Shown here in pieces: positions 51,190 through 60,239 of a DNA stretch of 64,000 bases. Both the position numbers and the translations under genes were made by a program. Below the pieces are notes generated by a model that had not been told where the DNA came from, did no database searches, and saw nothing but the letters and a program-made list of their open reading frames with translations. Every line of letters begins with the position of its first letter. The stretch's first letter is position 1. The stretch comes from Phormidium ambiguum IAM M-71 (GTDB lineage: Bacteria > Cyanobacteriota > Cyanobacteriia > Cyanobacteriales > Aerosakkonemataceae), in contig NZ_MRCE01000003.1 of NCBI RefSeq assembly GCF_001904725.1, positions 186,001-250,000 on the forward strand, given 5' to 3'.

Positions 51190-51960
51190 TTAGCGATAGG
51201 AATTAGCTGAATTTACACTCAATTCTGCCATAGATGGTATGAAGTTTGCTTTTCCCAAATAACAAATTCCTTCCGGTGTAGTTTCAAAGCGATAAGCTAA
51301 AACCTCTACACCTTGCCTTACTGCTTCTCTTAACATTTTCCCATAAACTGGATCGACAATATCTCCAGGGGCAAAGCTGTTGCAGTCTCCCCTATTAATA
51401 AAATAAAGCATGATTGACCGTTTTGTAGGTAAAAGTGCCATTAATTCTCGTAAATGTTTTTGTCCCCTAGTGGTGACAGTATCGGGAAATACTGCTAATC
51501 TACCTTGCGACCAAGTTGTATTTTTTACTTCCAGATAAGCAGGCAAATTTACCTCACTTCCTGATAATAAAAAATCAATTCGACTTTTTTTATCTTGTCC
51601 ATAAACAACTTCTGGTTTAATTTGTTGATAATCTCTTAATTCGGCAAAAATTCCGGCTTCTAAACCTAGTTTAACAATCCGATTCGGTAAATTTGTATTA
51701 ATTCCTACCCAAGTTGGTTCATTGTCAGTAACTTGAATCATCTCCCAAGTATAAGCAAGTTTTCTGGTAGGACTTGGGTTATAGGAAACTTGTACTAAAC
51801 TACCAGGAGTAGAAACCCCGGTCATCGGTCCCGTATTTGGGCAATGGGCTGTAATTAATTCGCCTGTAGCTAACTCAATATCAGCAAAAAATCGCTTATA
51901 ACGTTTAATTAAAATACCAGGTAAAAGCGGCGGAAATTGATATATAAAATGAGAACTCAT
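51190..51960 (-). CDS. sfsA: SfsA family (DNA/RNA nuclease-like)
   Basis: 256 residues. SfsA signature: PGILIKRYKRFFADIELATGELITAHCPNTGPMTG, VGINTNLPNR, KSRIDFLLSG, YLEVKNTTW, ALLPTKRSIMLYFINRGDC and ... PVYGKMLREAVRQGVEVLAYRF. E. coli SfsA was linked to sugar-fermentation stimulation and later to nuclease activity. The ATG overlaps the last bases of the upstream DUF3095 gene (ATGA), so they are translationally coupled. Confidence 0.93.
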   Translation of the reverse strand: MSSHFIYQFPPLLPGILIKRYKRFFADIELATGELITAHCPNTGPMTGVSTPGSLVQVSYNPSPTRKLAYTWEMIQVTDNEPTWVGINTNLPNRIVKLGLEAGIFAELRDYQQIKPEVVYGQDKKSRIDFLLSGSEVNLPAYLEVKNTTWSQGRLAVFPDTVTTRGQKHLRELMALLPTKRSIMLYFINRGDCNSFAPGDIVDPVYGKMLREAVRQGVEVLAYRFETTPEGICYLGKANFIPSMAELSVNSANSYR

Positions 51961-53153
51961 TCGTTTTTTTTGGGAAAATTTAGGGCTTGCATTCTTTTTT
52001 TCATTGCCTTAGCAGCTAGGGCGTAACCACCATCTGCGCCATCAACAAAATGTACTTGACGACCGTTGCGTTCAAAAACTAAACAAGTAACGATCGCGCG
52101 ATCGGAATTATGTAATCCATAGACTAATTTTCCTTTTTGATACTGAGTTTCCAGATAGTCAGTTAATTGCTGTCTCTGTTCAGAATTTCCAGCAATAACC
52201 ATCCGCAGTATATCATCAAACTTTTTATAATCTGTAGAATCCAAGAAATTATTTTTATGTTCTCCCCAATTCATATCTCCAATTTTCAATTTAAAATTCA
52301 TGTAAAACGCTCCCAAGTAATTTTCTAATTTGATTTTCGATAAATACCATTGCTGTTTTAACCAATTGCCAACAGGCGAACGCACTTTTGCTTCTTGCAT
52401 TAACTTTCGTTCATCAAAAGTCAGTTTTAAATTAGCTACGGGAATCGGATGAAAATCGATTTCCTGACCATAAATTTCATTAATTTTATTTAAAACTTCC
52501 TTGTAAATATCATTAGATTCTGTTTCATCCATCGTTTTAGCTAATACCAAAAGACTGACTATTTCACCATGTTGACTAGGGATATCTTGCCAGCGACATT
52601 CCAAACCAGTAAAATCTGCTATTGGTGGAAATTCTTGCTCTTTCACTAAGTAAACATCTGCATAATTTGGGTTTTTGACTAAATCTGTCCCATAAGTTAA
52701 ACCATAGCTTGTGAAAATTGCTTGGTGATAAATTTCTGATATTTTCAATTTGGCAATTTTAATCTCATAACCATTTTCATTAATTACTGATACCGGAATA
52801 ATCCCTACTCTTAAATCTAATTTAAATTCCTGTTTTGCTAAATTTTGGGTACCTAATAAAGCTTGTTTAGCTTGAGGTAAAAGTGAAGGCGGAATTAACA
52901 AGGAAGCACCATCACCACCAAATACAAAAGGCACTTCAAAATCTGTGGCAATATTTAAAATAGCTACAATAGAACAAGCGCCAATTAAGTTAACTTCCTT
53001 GTAACGTCCAGACTCGATCGCTTTTGTCGAACCGACAATATCTGTAACGATAACTTGCCAATCAGGAGGTACTGAAACATAATTACTGGAATTAGTAATT
53101 TCCAAAAAATCTGCCAAAGCAGGTAACTGAGAATAAAAATAGTCGGTTGACAT
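51957..53153 (-). CDS. DUF3095 protein with nucleotide-cyclase-like motifs
   Basis: 398 residues. N-terminal half has VIVTDIVGSTKAIESG and FVFGGDGASLLIPPSLLPQA, reminiscent of class III nucleotide cyclase domains (FxDIxGST, GDG), followed by DLRVGIIPVSVI. The C-terminal half has CLVFERNGRQVHFVDGADGGYALAAKAM. The family is annotated DUF3095. Cyclase activity is only a hint from motif likeness; the catalytic metal Asp positions (DIVGST and GGDG) look present. Translationally coupled to sfsA (4-nt overlap). Confidence 0.85.
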   Translation of the reverse strand: MSTDYFYSQLPALADFLEITNSSNYVSVPPDWQVIVTDIVGSTKAIESGRYKEVNLIGACSIVAILNIATDFEVPFVFGGDGASLLIPPSLLPQAKQALLGTQNLAKQEFKLDLRVGIIPVSVINENGYEIKIAKLKISEIYHQAIFTSYGLTYGTDLVKNPNYADVYLVKEQEFPPIADFTGLECRWQDIPSQHGEIVSLLVLAKTMDETESNDIYKEVLNKINEIYGQEIDFHPIPVANLKLTFDERKLMQEAKVRSPVGNWLKQQWYLSKIKLENYLGAFYMNFKLKIGDMNWGEHKNNFLDSTDYKKFDDILRMVIAGNSEQRQQLTDYLETQYQKGKLVYGLHNSDRAIVTCLVFERNGRQVHFVDGADGGYALAAKAMKKRMQALNFPKKNE

Positions 53154-53217
53154 ACTTTTCGTAATCGCCAGTTCACGATTGAATAAGTAAGGGACGTTTA
53201 GTAATTCTTAAGAGTTT

Positions 53218-54855
53218 GTGTCTGGAATCAAGAAACCCTCTCGAACGTTAATTAACATCGCCGGAATCGTAGCTGTAGCCACCCTGATCAGTAAGATTTT
53301 TGGATTAGTACGTCAGCAAGCGATCGCCGCTGCTTTTGGTGTGGGCGCAGCTGCCAATGCCTACAGCTATGCCTACATTCTCCCTGGTTTTTTATTAGTA
53401 TTGTTAGGTGGCATCAACGGCCCTTTTCACAGTGCTTTGGTTAGCGTACTAGCGAAACGGCAAAAAGAAGAGGCTGCTCCTATTGTAGAAACAATTACAA
53501 CTTTTGTCAGTGGGCTTTTATTACTAGTTACCATCGCTTTAATTATTTTTGCTGAACCATTGATGGATTTAGTCGCGCCGGGATTAAATCAAACTCAAGG
53601 AGTTACCGCCGCACAAGCAGAGACATTCGCATTAACGAAAGCGATCGCCATTCAACAACTACAAATTATGGCACCAATGGCTTTATTTGCGGGCTTAATT
53701 GGCATCGGATTTGCCACATTAAATTCCGCCGATCAGTATTGGTTGCCTTCAATTAGTCCTTTATTTTCTAGCATTACAGTCATCGGCGGATTAGCAGGTT
53801 TAGCGATTACTTTAGGTAGTAAAATAACCTCTCCTGAATACGCAATGTTAGGGGGAAAAGTATTAGCGATCGGCACTTTAGCTGGAGCAATTTTACAATG
53901 GTTAGTGCAGGTAATCGCTCAATGGCGATCGGGTTTAGGAACCTTACGTTTGCGCTTTGACTTTCAAAATTCTGGAGTCAAAGAAGTACTGAGAATTATG
54001 GCACCCGCCACCTTCTCTTCTGGGATGTTACATATTAACGTCTACACCGATTTATTCTTCGCTTCTTTCATCCCCCAAGCTGCTGCTAGCTTAAGCTATG
54101 CCGGACTATTAGTGCAAACTCCATTAGGCATTATTTCCAATGTTTTATTAGTACCTTTCCTCCCCATCTTTTCCCGACTTACAGACCCTAAAGATTGGCC
54201 AGAATTAAAAAATAGAATTCGCCAATCTTTAATTCTGACTGCTCTCACAATGCTACCATTAGGAGCAATCATGGTATCTTTAGCCATGCCAATAGTTCAG
54301 GTAGTTTATCAAAGAGGCGCATTCGATAAACAAGCATCTCAACTAGTAGCATCCCTCTTAGTTGTTTATGGTGTAGGAATGTTTTTCTACTTAGGTCGAG
54401 ATGTCTTAGTTCGAGTATTTTACGCCTTGGAAGATGCAGATACACCCTTTAGAATTAGCATTTTTAATATCTTTCTCAACGCCCTCTTAGACTTCATTTT
54501 CATCAAACCTTTCGGCGCACCAGGATTAGTCTTAGCCACAATGGGAGTTAATATCACTTCTATGATATTTCTCACTTGGAGGCTGCATCAAAAACTCAAT
54601 GGGTTGCCCCTGAAAAAATGGTCATTAAAAATTGGGGCTTTAGCGGGTGCTAGCGTTTTTACTGGCTTAATTTCTTACGGGACTAGTTGGAGTTTCCAAC
54701 GGATTATCAGCAACCAAAACTTGTTAATTCAAATCTTAGAATTGATTGTCGCTTCCTTAGTCGGATTAGCCTTTTTTGCTTTCTTTGCTATCCAATTAAA
54801 ACTACCAGAAGTAGAACTTTTAGTTTCTCGAATCAAACAAAAATTTGGTAGGTAA
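53218..54855 (+). CDS. murJ: MurJ-like lipid II flippase
   Basis: 545 residues from a GTG start. About 14 TM helices; LISKIFGLVRQQAIAAAFG (MurJ motif), YSYAYILPGFLLVLLGGING, and later YAGLLVQTPLGIISNVLL and FYLGRDVLVRVFYALEDADTPF. It should flip lipid II across the inner membrane for peptidoglycan synthesis. Family is MOP/MATE-like exporter; function inferred from E. coli. Divergent from the DUF3095/sfsA operon by 64 nt. Confidence 0.94.
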   Translation: MSGIKKPSRTLINIAGIVAVATLISKIFGLVRQQAIAAAFGVGAAANAYSYAYILPGFLLVLLGGINGPFHSALVSVLAKRQKEEAAPIVETITTFVSGLLLLVTIALIIFAEPLMDLVAPGLNQTQGVTAAQAETFALTKAIAIQQLQIMAPMALFAGLIGIGFATLNSADQYWLPSISPLFSSITVIGGLAGLAITLGSKITSPEYAMLGGKVLAIGTLAGAILQWLVQVIAQWRSGLGTLRLRFDFQNSGVKEVLRIMAPATFSSGMLHINVYTDLFFASFIPQAAASLSYAGLLVQTPLGIISNVLLVPFLPIFSRLTDPKDWPELKNRIRQSLILTALTMLPLGAIMVSLAMPIVQVVYQRGAFDKQASQLVASLLVVYGVGMFFYLGRDVLVRVFYALEDADTPFRISIFNIFLNALLDFIFIKPFGAPGLVLATMGVNITSMIFLTWRLHQKLNGLPLKKWSLKIGALAGASVFTGLISYGTSWSFQRIISNQNLLIQILELIVASLVGLAFFAFFAIQLKLPEVELLVSRIKQKFGR

Positions 54856-54869
54856 AGAGATTGGTTACA

Positions 54870-54931
54870 GGTCATTTGTCAAAATGTTAGTTCTACAGTA
54901 AATTATTACTAATAGCAAATGACAAATGACC
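54870..54931. terminator. 11-bp inverted repeat between convergent genes
   Basis: GGTCATTTGTC (54870-54880) is perfectly paired by GACAAATGACC (54921-54931). Lies between murJ (stop 54855) and the convergent DUF3181 gene (stop 54938). Confidence 0.55.
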
Positions 54932-54937
54932 AATTCC

Positions 54938-55243
54938 CTACATATTACGTTGGAATTCTTCCAAAATATCCATCAAATTGACTTGACTAGCTGTAGGAAT
55001 CAAATCTGCTAAAGGAAGATCGCGTTTGCCACCAATTTTTACTGGGATATCTGCCAGAATTTGCAACACTTTACTTTCACTTAAAGAGTTATCTTCAAGA
55101 ATTGGATAAACTCTTTCAGCAACCACAGTATGCAAATGTGCTTCCCGTAAATAGAGATGCCATTTGGCAATATCTATATAGACATTATTGCCAATTTCAG
55201 CAGCGAGAGATTCGATCGCTTGCGAAGTATTTGTCTTAGCCAT
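54938..55243 (-). CDS. DUF3181 family protein
   Basis: 101 residues from ATG 55243 (a GTG at 55249 is also in frame). Layout: SLAAEIGNNVYIDIAKWHLYL, AERVYPILEDNSLSESKVLQ, LADLIPTASQVNLMDILEEF, which fits the small DUF3181 proteins restricted to cyanobacteria. No function known. The gene is separate from the 2TM gene by about 100 nt. Confidence 0.82.
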   Translation of the reverse strand: MAKTNTSQAIESLAAEIGNNVYIDIAKWHLYLREAHLHTVVAERVYPILEDNSLSESKVLQILADIPVKIGGKRDLPLADLIPTASQVNLMDILEEFQRNM

Positions 55244-55342
55244 AATCACTTACTCTGGTGAAATTGCTCGGAAATTTACTTTGATCCTAATTAAAGCAAA
55301 TTTGAATTACGACCACATCCCTGCAAAGTCAGAGAATTTACC

Positions 55343-55627
55343 TTAACCAGAGGAGGATTTAGAAGCAGTTTCTTTTGTTACAACTGAGGGTTGCGAGTAA
55401 TTAGCAATGGCAAAAATATACAAAGCATGGGCAAACAAAATTGTCGCCCATCCACCTGTCACCCAAACTGCCCAAGGCCAATCAGCCTTTTGAAAATTAT
55501 GGAAAAACCATAACCCGGAGTTACAAGCAGCAAAAATTGCTACATGAACAGCAAAGTTCATCCGGTCATCTAGTTTACGGAAAGCGGGGTCATTGCGATC
55601 GGGTTTTCGAGGCCAACGAGGAGGCAT
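55343..55627 (-). CDS. 2TM-domain protein
   Basis: 94 residues with two hydrophobic segments (FAVHVAIFAACNSGLWFF and WAVWVTGGWATILFAHALYIFAI) and charged ends, the pattern of the 2TM family. The N-terminus has several Arg/Lys/Asp residues (RPRKPDRNDPAFRKLDDRM-like). Role unknown. Confidence 0.78.
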   Translation of the reverse strand: MPPRWPRKPDRNDPAFRKLDDRMNFAVHVAIFAACNSGLWFFHNFQKADWPWAVWVTGGWATILFAHALYIFAIANYSQPSVVTKETASKSSSG

Positions 55628-55696
55628 AAAATATTTCTACTGCGTAAAAAAATAAGTACTTGTCTAGATTGTAGAGTAATTCATCCCCATTCATAT

Positions 55697-55738
55697 CAGG
55701 ATTTAATTGATTTGAGGATGGATAGGATTATATTTAGG
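55697..55738. repeat. Repeat R1 (CAGGATTT...GGATGGATAGGATT)
   Basis: CAGGATTTAATTGATTTGAG followed by GATGGATAGGATTATATTTA. Direct relative of R2 (56101-56140) and, inverted, R3 (56181-56225). It contains the stop codon and final codons of the GxxExxY gene. Confidence 0.9.
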
Positions 55739-56098
55739 GTTAAATATTTTTTTAAACTGAAGGCTTGTAGAGCCAAAATTAATCAGTAATCCAACTGGAA
55801 AATCATAAGCCACTACATAATTTTTTGCTTGTGCTAAATGCACATTCTCTAAATTTATTACTGCTTTTAACTCTACAATCACTTGGTTTTCTACCACAAA
55901 ATCTGCTCGGCGCGTTCCCACATGAATTCCTTCATAATAAATATTTTGCTCTATCTCCCTGCCAAAATTTAAACCTGCCCTTTTCAATTCAATTGCTAAA
56001 CATCTTTGATAAATCACCTCCTGAAAACCATTACCCAATATATTATGTATTTTCATAGCACAACCATTAATTTTATATGTTATTTCATCTAATCTCAT
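55703..56098 (-). CDS. GxxExxY protein (PD-(D/E)XK-like), bracketed by repeats
   Basis: 131 residues. Signature GFQEVIY (residues 24-30), then RRADFVVENQVIVELKAV with the PD-(D/E)XK residues Asp66, Glu76 and Lys78 at the expected spacing, and KNYVVAYDFPVGLLINFGS. A nuclease-like fold found widely in repeats-rich genomes; no tested function known to me. The start codon lies 3 bp from repeat R2, and the stop codon is within repeat R1, whose sequence also supplies the last codons (NPIHPQIN). Confidence 0.9.
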   Translation of the reverse strand: MRLDEITYKINGCAMKIHNILGNGFQEVIYQRCLAIELKRAGLNFGREIEQNIYYEGIHVGTRRADFVVENQVIVELKAVINLENVHLAQAKNYVVAYDFPVGLLINFGSTSLQFKKIFNPKYNPIHPQIN

Positions 56099-56100
56099 AC

Positions 56101-56140
56101 CAGGATTTAGTGGATTTGTAGATGGACAGGATTATATTTG
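56101..56140. repeat. Repeat R2 (CAGGATTT...GATGGACAGGATT)
   Basis: CAGGATTTAGTGGATTTGTA then GATGGACAGGATTATATTTG, in the same orientation as R1. It starts 3 bp beyond the start codon of the GxxExxY gene. Confidence 0.9.
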
Positions 56141-56180
56141 AAATTATACATTTTTATATATTATTTCCTTTATTCCATAA

Positions 56181-56225
56181 TTAATTCTAATTAATCCTGT
56201 TCATCCTCTAATCCATAAAATCCTG
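56181..56225. repeat. Repeat R3, inverted, covering the end of the ABC transporter gene
   Basis: On the minus strand CAGGATTTTATGGATTAGAG followed by GATGAACAGGATTAATTAGA, an inverted copy of R1/R2. The stop codon and last codons (QDFMD) of the ABC transporter lie in this repeat. Confidence 0.85.
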
Positions 56226-58007
56226 ATCCTGACGATATTGTAATCGATAAAGTTGAGCAAAAAGCCCATTCAATTTTAATAACTCCTGAAGATTACCCTG
56301 TTCCATGACTCTTCCCTCGTTGAGCACAATAATTTGATCTGCATCTTCAATAGTAGACAAGCGATGGGCAATTACAATCACTGTGCGACTTTGGCTAAGA
56401 GTGCGAAGCGACTCTTGAATCAGATTTTCTGAAATACTATCAAGAGCATTTGTAGCTTCATCAAGAATGAGAATTTCTGGATTGCGGATAATTGCGCGAG
56501 TTAGAGCAATTCGCTGTCTTTGTCCACCGGAAAGTCGAATTCCGCGATCGCCAACTTTAGTATCATAACCTAAAGGCAATTTATTAATAAATTCATCAGC
56601 ATTAGCAAGTTTAGCCGCCGCGATAATCTCTTCTTCAGTTGCATCTAATCGACCGTAAGCAATGTTTTCTCGTAATGTAGTATTAAAAATATATAAATCC
56701 TGACTGACGATCGCAATTCTTTCCCGCCAAGAAGCTAAATTCAAATCTTTTAACCGATAACTATCTATATAAATTTCTCCCTCCGTCACCTCATAAAAAC
56801 GGCAAATCAAATCAATCAACGTAGATTTACCTGCACCTGAATAACCAACTATAGCAGTAGTTTTGCCTTTCGGTATCTTCAGGGAAATATTCTGAAGCGC
56901 AGGCCGATCCAAGTCATTGTATTTAAAGGTAACATCATCAAAAAATATCCCTTTTCTTAAACTTTGAAACGGAATATTACCAGAGCGAATATAAGTTTTA
57001 TCCGCACATTTTAAAAGACTCATTACCTCTTTAACAGAACCACTCAACGCTACGATATTTACCCGCGCACTATCTAACTGCCTAAGTGGTGATTGCAGGC
57101 GATACAGCATGAAAATAAAAGTTAGCAATGTTGGTAAATTGGATTTATCTTGAACAGCAGCAACCAAAATAAAAGTCAAAGCCGCTGTATACAAAACCTC
57201 AGAAAGTGGATATACTCCTCCAGAGAGTTTATCCAATTTTGTAAAATAATTACACACTCGATCTGATGCTTGTTCAAAATACTCTAGCTCATAAGATTCT
57301 CTGCCAAAAGCTCGAATTACTCTCATTCCAGCTAGCCCTTCCATCGATCGATTAACAAATACAGCATTGGCTTGTGCTGCCTGTTCTCCCAATAGCTTTA
57401 CCTTTCGCGTTACTGCTTGAATGGTGCTGGAAATTACTATTACAAAAAGACCAACTAATAATGTTAATTGCCAGGATATGAGTACTAGTAAAGTAACAAA
57501 AACTGAAATTGTACAAACACTTATAATCAAGCTAATTAATGCCGCTAAAGCCTGAGCGGTTTGCCAGGTTTCATTATTCAATACACTGACAAATTTACCG
57601 GATTGCTGAGATTCTAAAAAACTATAATTTACTCTCAATAATTGCTGAAAAATATTGCACCGTAACCGATGACTAATCTGCCAGTTTAACCAAGAGAAAA
57701 AAATTGTGTTACCATACAAAAGGCCATTTTTTATTAAAATGGTTCCTAAAATACATAAAGGAATAACAAATAATCTTTGTTGGGGCGGAATGCCTACAAA
57801 TAAATTATTTAAAAAATTTATTAAAAAGTTATTATTAACCGAAGGCTCACTTAATTGCTCAAAGTTTTGAATAAAAGGAATAAATAAACTAATTCCTAAT
57901 CCTTCAGAAATAGATGATAATATGCCTAATAAGACAATTATCGGAACGGCAAAAGGATATATTTTTAATAGTGGCAATAAGGTTTTGATTGCCTTCGCTT
58001 CTTTCAT
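56208..58007 (-). CDS. ABC exporter (fused permease and ATPase)
   Basis: 599 residues. N-terminal 1-320: six TM helices (first at ~15-38, VPIIVLLGILSSI). C-terminal ATPase with Walker A GYSGAGKST, signature LSGGQRQR, Walker B EILILDEATNALDS and IAHRLSTIEDAD. Type IV exporter layout. It follows a glycosyltransferase gene by 12 nt, so possibly exports a glycolipid or polysaccharide precursor. Its C-terminus (QDFMD) and stop codon come from repeat R3. Confidence 0.92.
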   Translation of the reverse strand: MKEAKAIKTLLPLLKIYPFAVPIIVLLGILSSISEGLGISLFIPFIQNFEQLSEPSVNNNFLINFLNNLFVGIPPQQRLFVIPLCILGTILIKNGLLYGNTIFFSWLNWQISHRLRCNIFQQLLRVNYSFLESQQSGKFVSVLNNETWQTAQALAALISLIISVCTISVFVTLLVLISWQLTLLVGLFVIVISSTIQAVTRKVKLLGEQAAQANAVFVNRSMEGLAGMRVIRAFGRESYELEYFEQASDRVCNYFTKLDKLSGGVYPLSEVLYTAALTFILVAAVQDKSNLPTLLTFIFMLYRLQSPLRQLDSARVNIVALSGSVKEVMSLLKCADKTYIRSGNIPFQSLRKGIFFDDVTFKYNDLDRPALQNISLKIPKGKTTAIVGYSGAGKSTLIDLICRFYEVTEGEIYIDSYRLKDLNLASWRERIAIVSQDLYIFNTTLRENIAYGRLDATEEEIIAAAKLANADEFINKLPLGYDTKVGDRGIRLSGGQRQRIALTRAIIRNPEILILDEATNALDSISENLIQESLRTLSQSRTVIVIAHRLSTIEDADQIIVLNEGRVMEQGNLQELLKLNGLFAQLYRLQYRQDQDFMD

Positions 58008-58019
58008 TAAATTAGTTAT

Positions 58020-59189
58020 CTATAAAGATGAAACTCGATTATTAACTGAATTTAAAGTTAATTTGCGATCGGCAGGTTTCCACTGTTTTTCAATCTGAGA
58101 ACACCTTTTTGAAATAAACACAATATAATGCTTCCAGGGGAATTTTTGGTGATTTTTTTTATACATTTCATTAAGTTCGGGAATGTCAATTACTGAATTA
58201 AAGAACCTAAATTTTCGTTTGAACTTTAACCAGTCTCGATGTTCAGGCCAAATTAAAGAAGTAATTGGTTTAGCTATTATTTTTAAAATGCTTTTCACCA
58301 ATAGCTTATAAAAACTCGGACGTAACAGAGGTAAGTAATCTAACTTTGCCGCCTGGTATATGTAAAATATAGTACTCCAATGATCGCCACACTGATACGA
58401 TCTTAATGCCAAATACCAATTAAAATTACTGCTCGACCAATGATAAATACTAGCAGGTATTTCCGGGTAACGTTGTTGAGTATTTGTAAAAACTAATTGA
58501 AAAGACTTTTTCATTGCCACAGCATTGAAAGACATACTACCAATCACTTGACGATAGCCAATCAATACTTCCGGTACAACCTTAACTTTATAGTATTCAG
58601 CAATCCGTAAATAAATATCCCAATCTTCACATCCTTGTGCTTGTTGTTCTTTTAACTGACAGCTGTAGCCTCCAACTTGATTAATGCAGCTACGACGAAT
58701 CAGCGGCGAACTGGCATTACCTAAACAATTGCCATATAGTAGAGGTATGTAAATATTTCCCTCAAAATAGGAAGTTTGACAGGTTTTAGTTAATGTACTG
58801 TCTTCATTAATATATACTGACCAAGCATATACTATCCCTAGCGATCGATCGGATTCCAGCATTACTTGCATTTGCTTTTCCAGTTTTTCTGGAAACCAAA
58901 TATCATCAGCATCAATGGGGGCAATATATTCTCCTTTAGACTTTTCAATTGCTAAATTCCGGGCGGCTGCCACACCTTTATTTGATTGTCGTAATAAAAT
59001 AATATGGGGATTTTTTTCAGCAAATAATTCTACAATATTTGGTGTGCTGTCTTGCGACCCATCATCGACAACTAATATTTCGATATTTGGGTAAGTTTGA
59101 GATAAGACAGAATGCAAAGTTTCAGCGATAAAAGCTTCCGCGTTGTAAGCTGGTATAATAACTGAAATTAGTGGTAAATCAATACTCAT
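58020..59189 (-). CDS. Family 2 glycosyltransferase
   Basis: 389 residues. GT-A fold: LISVIIPAYNAEAFIAETLHS, VDDGSQDSTP, APIDADDIWFPEKL (DxD in the DAD position), and QGCEDWDIYLRI (the ED acceptor-site motif), then a long C-terminal helical part (~220-389) of unknown function. The sugar donor is not predictable. 12 nt before the ABC transporter; likely one operon making and moving a surface glycan. Confidence 0.9.
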   Translation of the reverse strand: MSIDLPLISVIIPAYNAEAFIAETLHSVLSQTYPNIEILVVDDGSQDSTPNIVELFAEKNPHIILLRQSNKGVAAARNLAIEKSKGEYIAPIDADDIWFPEKLEKQMQVMLESDRSLGIVYAWSVYINEDSTLTKTCQTSYFEGNIYIPLLYGNCLGNASSPLIRRSCINQVGGYSCQLKEQQAQGCEDWDIYLRIAEYYKVKVVPEVLIGYRQVIGSMSFNAVAMKKSFQLVFTNTQQRYPEIPASIYHWSSSNFNWYLALRSYQCGDHWSTIFYIYQAAKLDYLPLLRPSFYKLLVKSILKIIAKPITSLIWPEHRDWLKFKRKFRFFNSVIDIPELNEMYKKNHQKFPWKHYIVFISKRCSQIEKQWKPADRKLTLNSVNNRVSSL

Positions 59190-59363
59190 ATTTACAGCTT
59201 ATTTAAATACTTATTGGGAATAAACAATTAGTAGCAACCCTGAAAATAAATTATTTTTTGCTTTCCTAAAGTTAACATTAAAAAATATGAGAAAAACCAT
59301 CTTGAGATATATTAAAACAACTATCTTTGGATAGATACTAGGTAAAAGAATGGAAGTTAATGA

Positions 59364-59414
59364 AGCAAAGCCTAAAATTAACATCATTTCATGACGTTAA
59401 TTTTAGGCTTTGCT
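59364..59414. terminator. Long 19-bp stem between the moaC and glycosyltransferase genes
   Basis: AGCAAAGCCTAAAATTAAC (59364-59382) pairs perfectly with GTTAATTTTAGGCTTTGCT (59396-59414). It lies 22 nt downstream of the moaC stop (minus strand). Long perfect stem, terminator-like. Confidence 0.75.
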
Positions 59415-59435
59415 AGAGAATTACAAGCTGGGAAT

Positions 59436-59939
59436 TTATTGTTTTCGATCCAAATAATCTCCCGATTTTCCACCCGTTTTACTAATTAATCTAATTCCCT
59501 CAATCTGCATCGATTTCTCCAAAGCTTTCGCCATATCATAAAGCGTTAAAGCCGCCACGGAAACCGCAGTCAACGCTTCCATTTCCACGCCCGTTTCCGC
59601 CTTAGTTTTTACCTGTGCCCGAATTTGATATCCCGGCAAATCTGGATCTGCGGTAATCTGCACCTCTACTTTTTGCAAGGGTAAAGGGTGACAGAGGGGA
59701 ATTAAGGTAGAAGTTTGTTTTGCTGCCATAATTCCCGCTATCCGCGCCGTTCCCAATACATCTCCTTTGGGGGCGTTTCCGGCTTGAATTGCCTCTAACG
59801 TCTGGGCTGACATCCGTACCTGCGCTGCTGCGACAGCTTCTCTGACGGTGGCTTGTTTGGCTGAAACGTCCACCATACGCGCTTCTCCGCTTTTATCTAA
59901 ATGAGTTAAAGAAGAATTTTCGGAAAAGTCTTGCATCAT
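59436..59939 (-). CDS. moaC: Cyclic pyranopterin monophosphate synthase
   Basis: 167 residues. Typical Moa[40 protein letters not shown] (active-site His), [20 protein letters not shown], and [13 protein letters not shown]. With MoaA it makes cPMP in molybdenum cofactor synthesis. Start at either ATG 59939 or 59936. Nearby tRNA-Arg is divergent. Confidence 0.95.
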   Translation of the reverse strand: MMQDFSENSSLTHLDKSGEARMVDVSAKQATVREAVAAAQVRMSAQTLEAIQAGNAPKGDVLGTARIAGIMAAKQTSTLIPLCHPLPLQKVEVQITADPDLPGYQIRAQVKTKAETGVEMEALTAVSVAALTLYDMAKALEKSMQIEGIRLISKTGGKSGDYLDRKQ

Positions 59940-59979
59940 TCTAAATAGGTGTGTTAGTATAAGATTCTGTGAGTCGCAA

Positions 59980-60053
59980 GGGCTTGTAGCTTAGTGGATT
60001 AGAGCGTGTGGCTACGGACCACAAGGTCGGGGGTTCGAGTCCCTCCAAGCCCG
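59980..60053 (+). tRNA. trnR-ACG: tRNA-Arg (anticodon ACG)
   Basis: 74 nt. Acceptor GGGCTTG pairs with CAAGCCC, discriminator G. Anticodon stem TGTGG/CCACA frames loop CTACGGA with ACG at 60014-60016. T arm GGGGGTTCGAGTCCCTC. CCA not encoded. A34 is normally edited to inosine in bacterial tRNA-Arg(ACG). Confidence 0.98.
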
Positions 60054-60065
60054 TCTCTCAAGGAT

Positions 60066-60103
60066 AAAGGATAAAGGATCGGTAAAGAAGTCCTTTATCC
60101 TTT
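60066..60103 (+). terminator. Terminator after tRNA-Arg
   Basis: AAAGGATAAAGGA (60066-60078) pairs with TCCTTTATCCTTT (60091-60103), followed by ATTTTTTATT. It lies 13 nt after the tRNA. Confidence 0.8.
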
Positions 60104-60159
60104 ATTTTTTATTGAACGTGCGTAAAACCCCATCCCCGTTTACAGAGAATTGGTATAAC

Positions 60160-60187
60160 GTAGAGACGTTCAATGCAACGTCTCTAC
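60160..60187. repeat. GTAGAGACGTT palindromic repeat
   Basis: GTAGAGACGTT (60160-60170), loop CAATGC, AACGTCTCTAC (60177-60187); perfect. This element is common in cyanobacterial intergenic regions. Confidence 0.8.
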
Positions 60188-60239
60188 AGTGTTTTGGATC
60201 GAGGATAATAGGTTGATTAGGCGGACATGAGATAACAAA

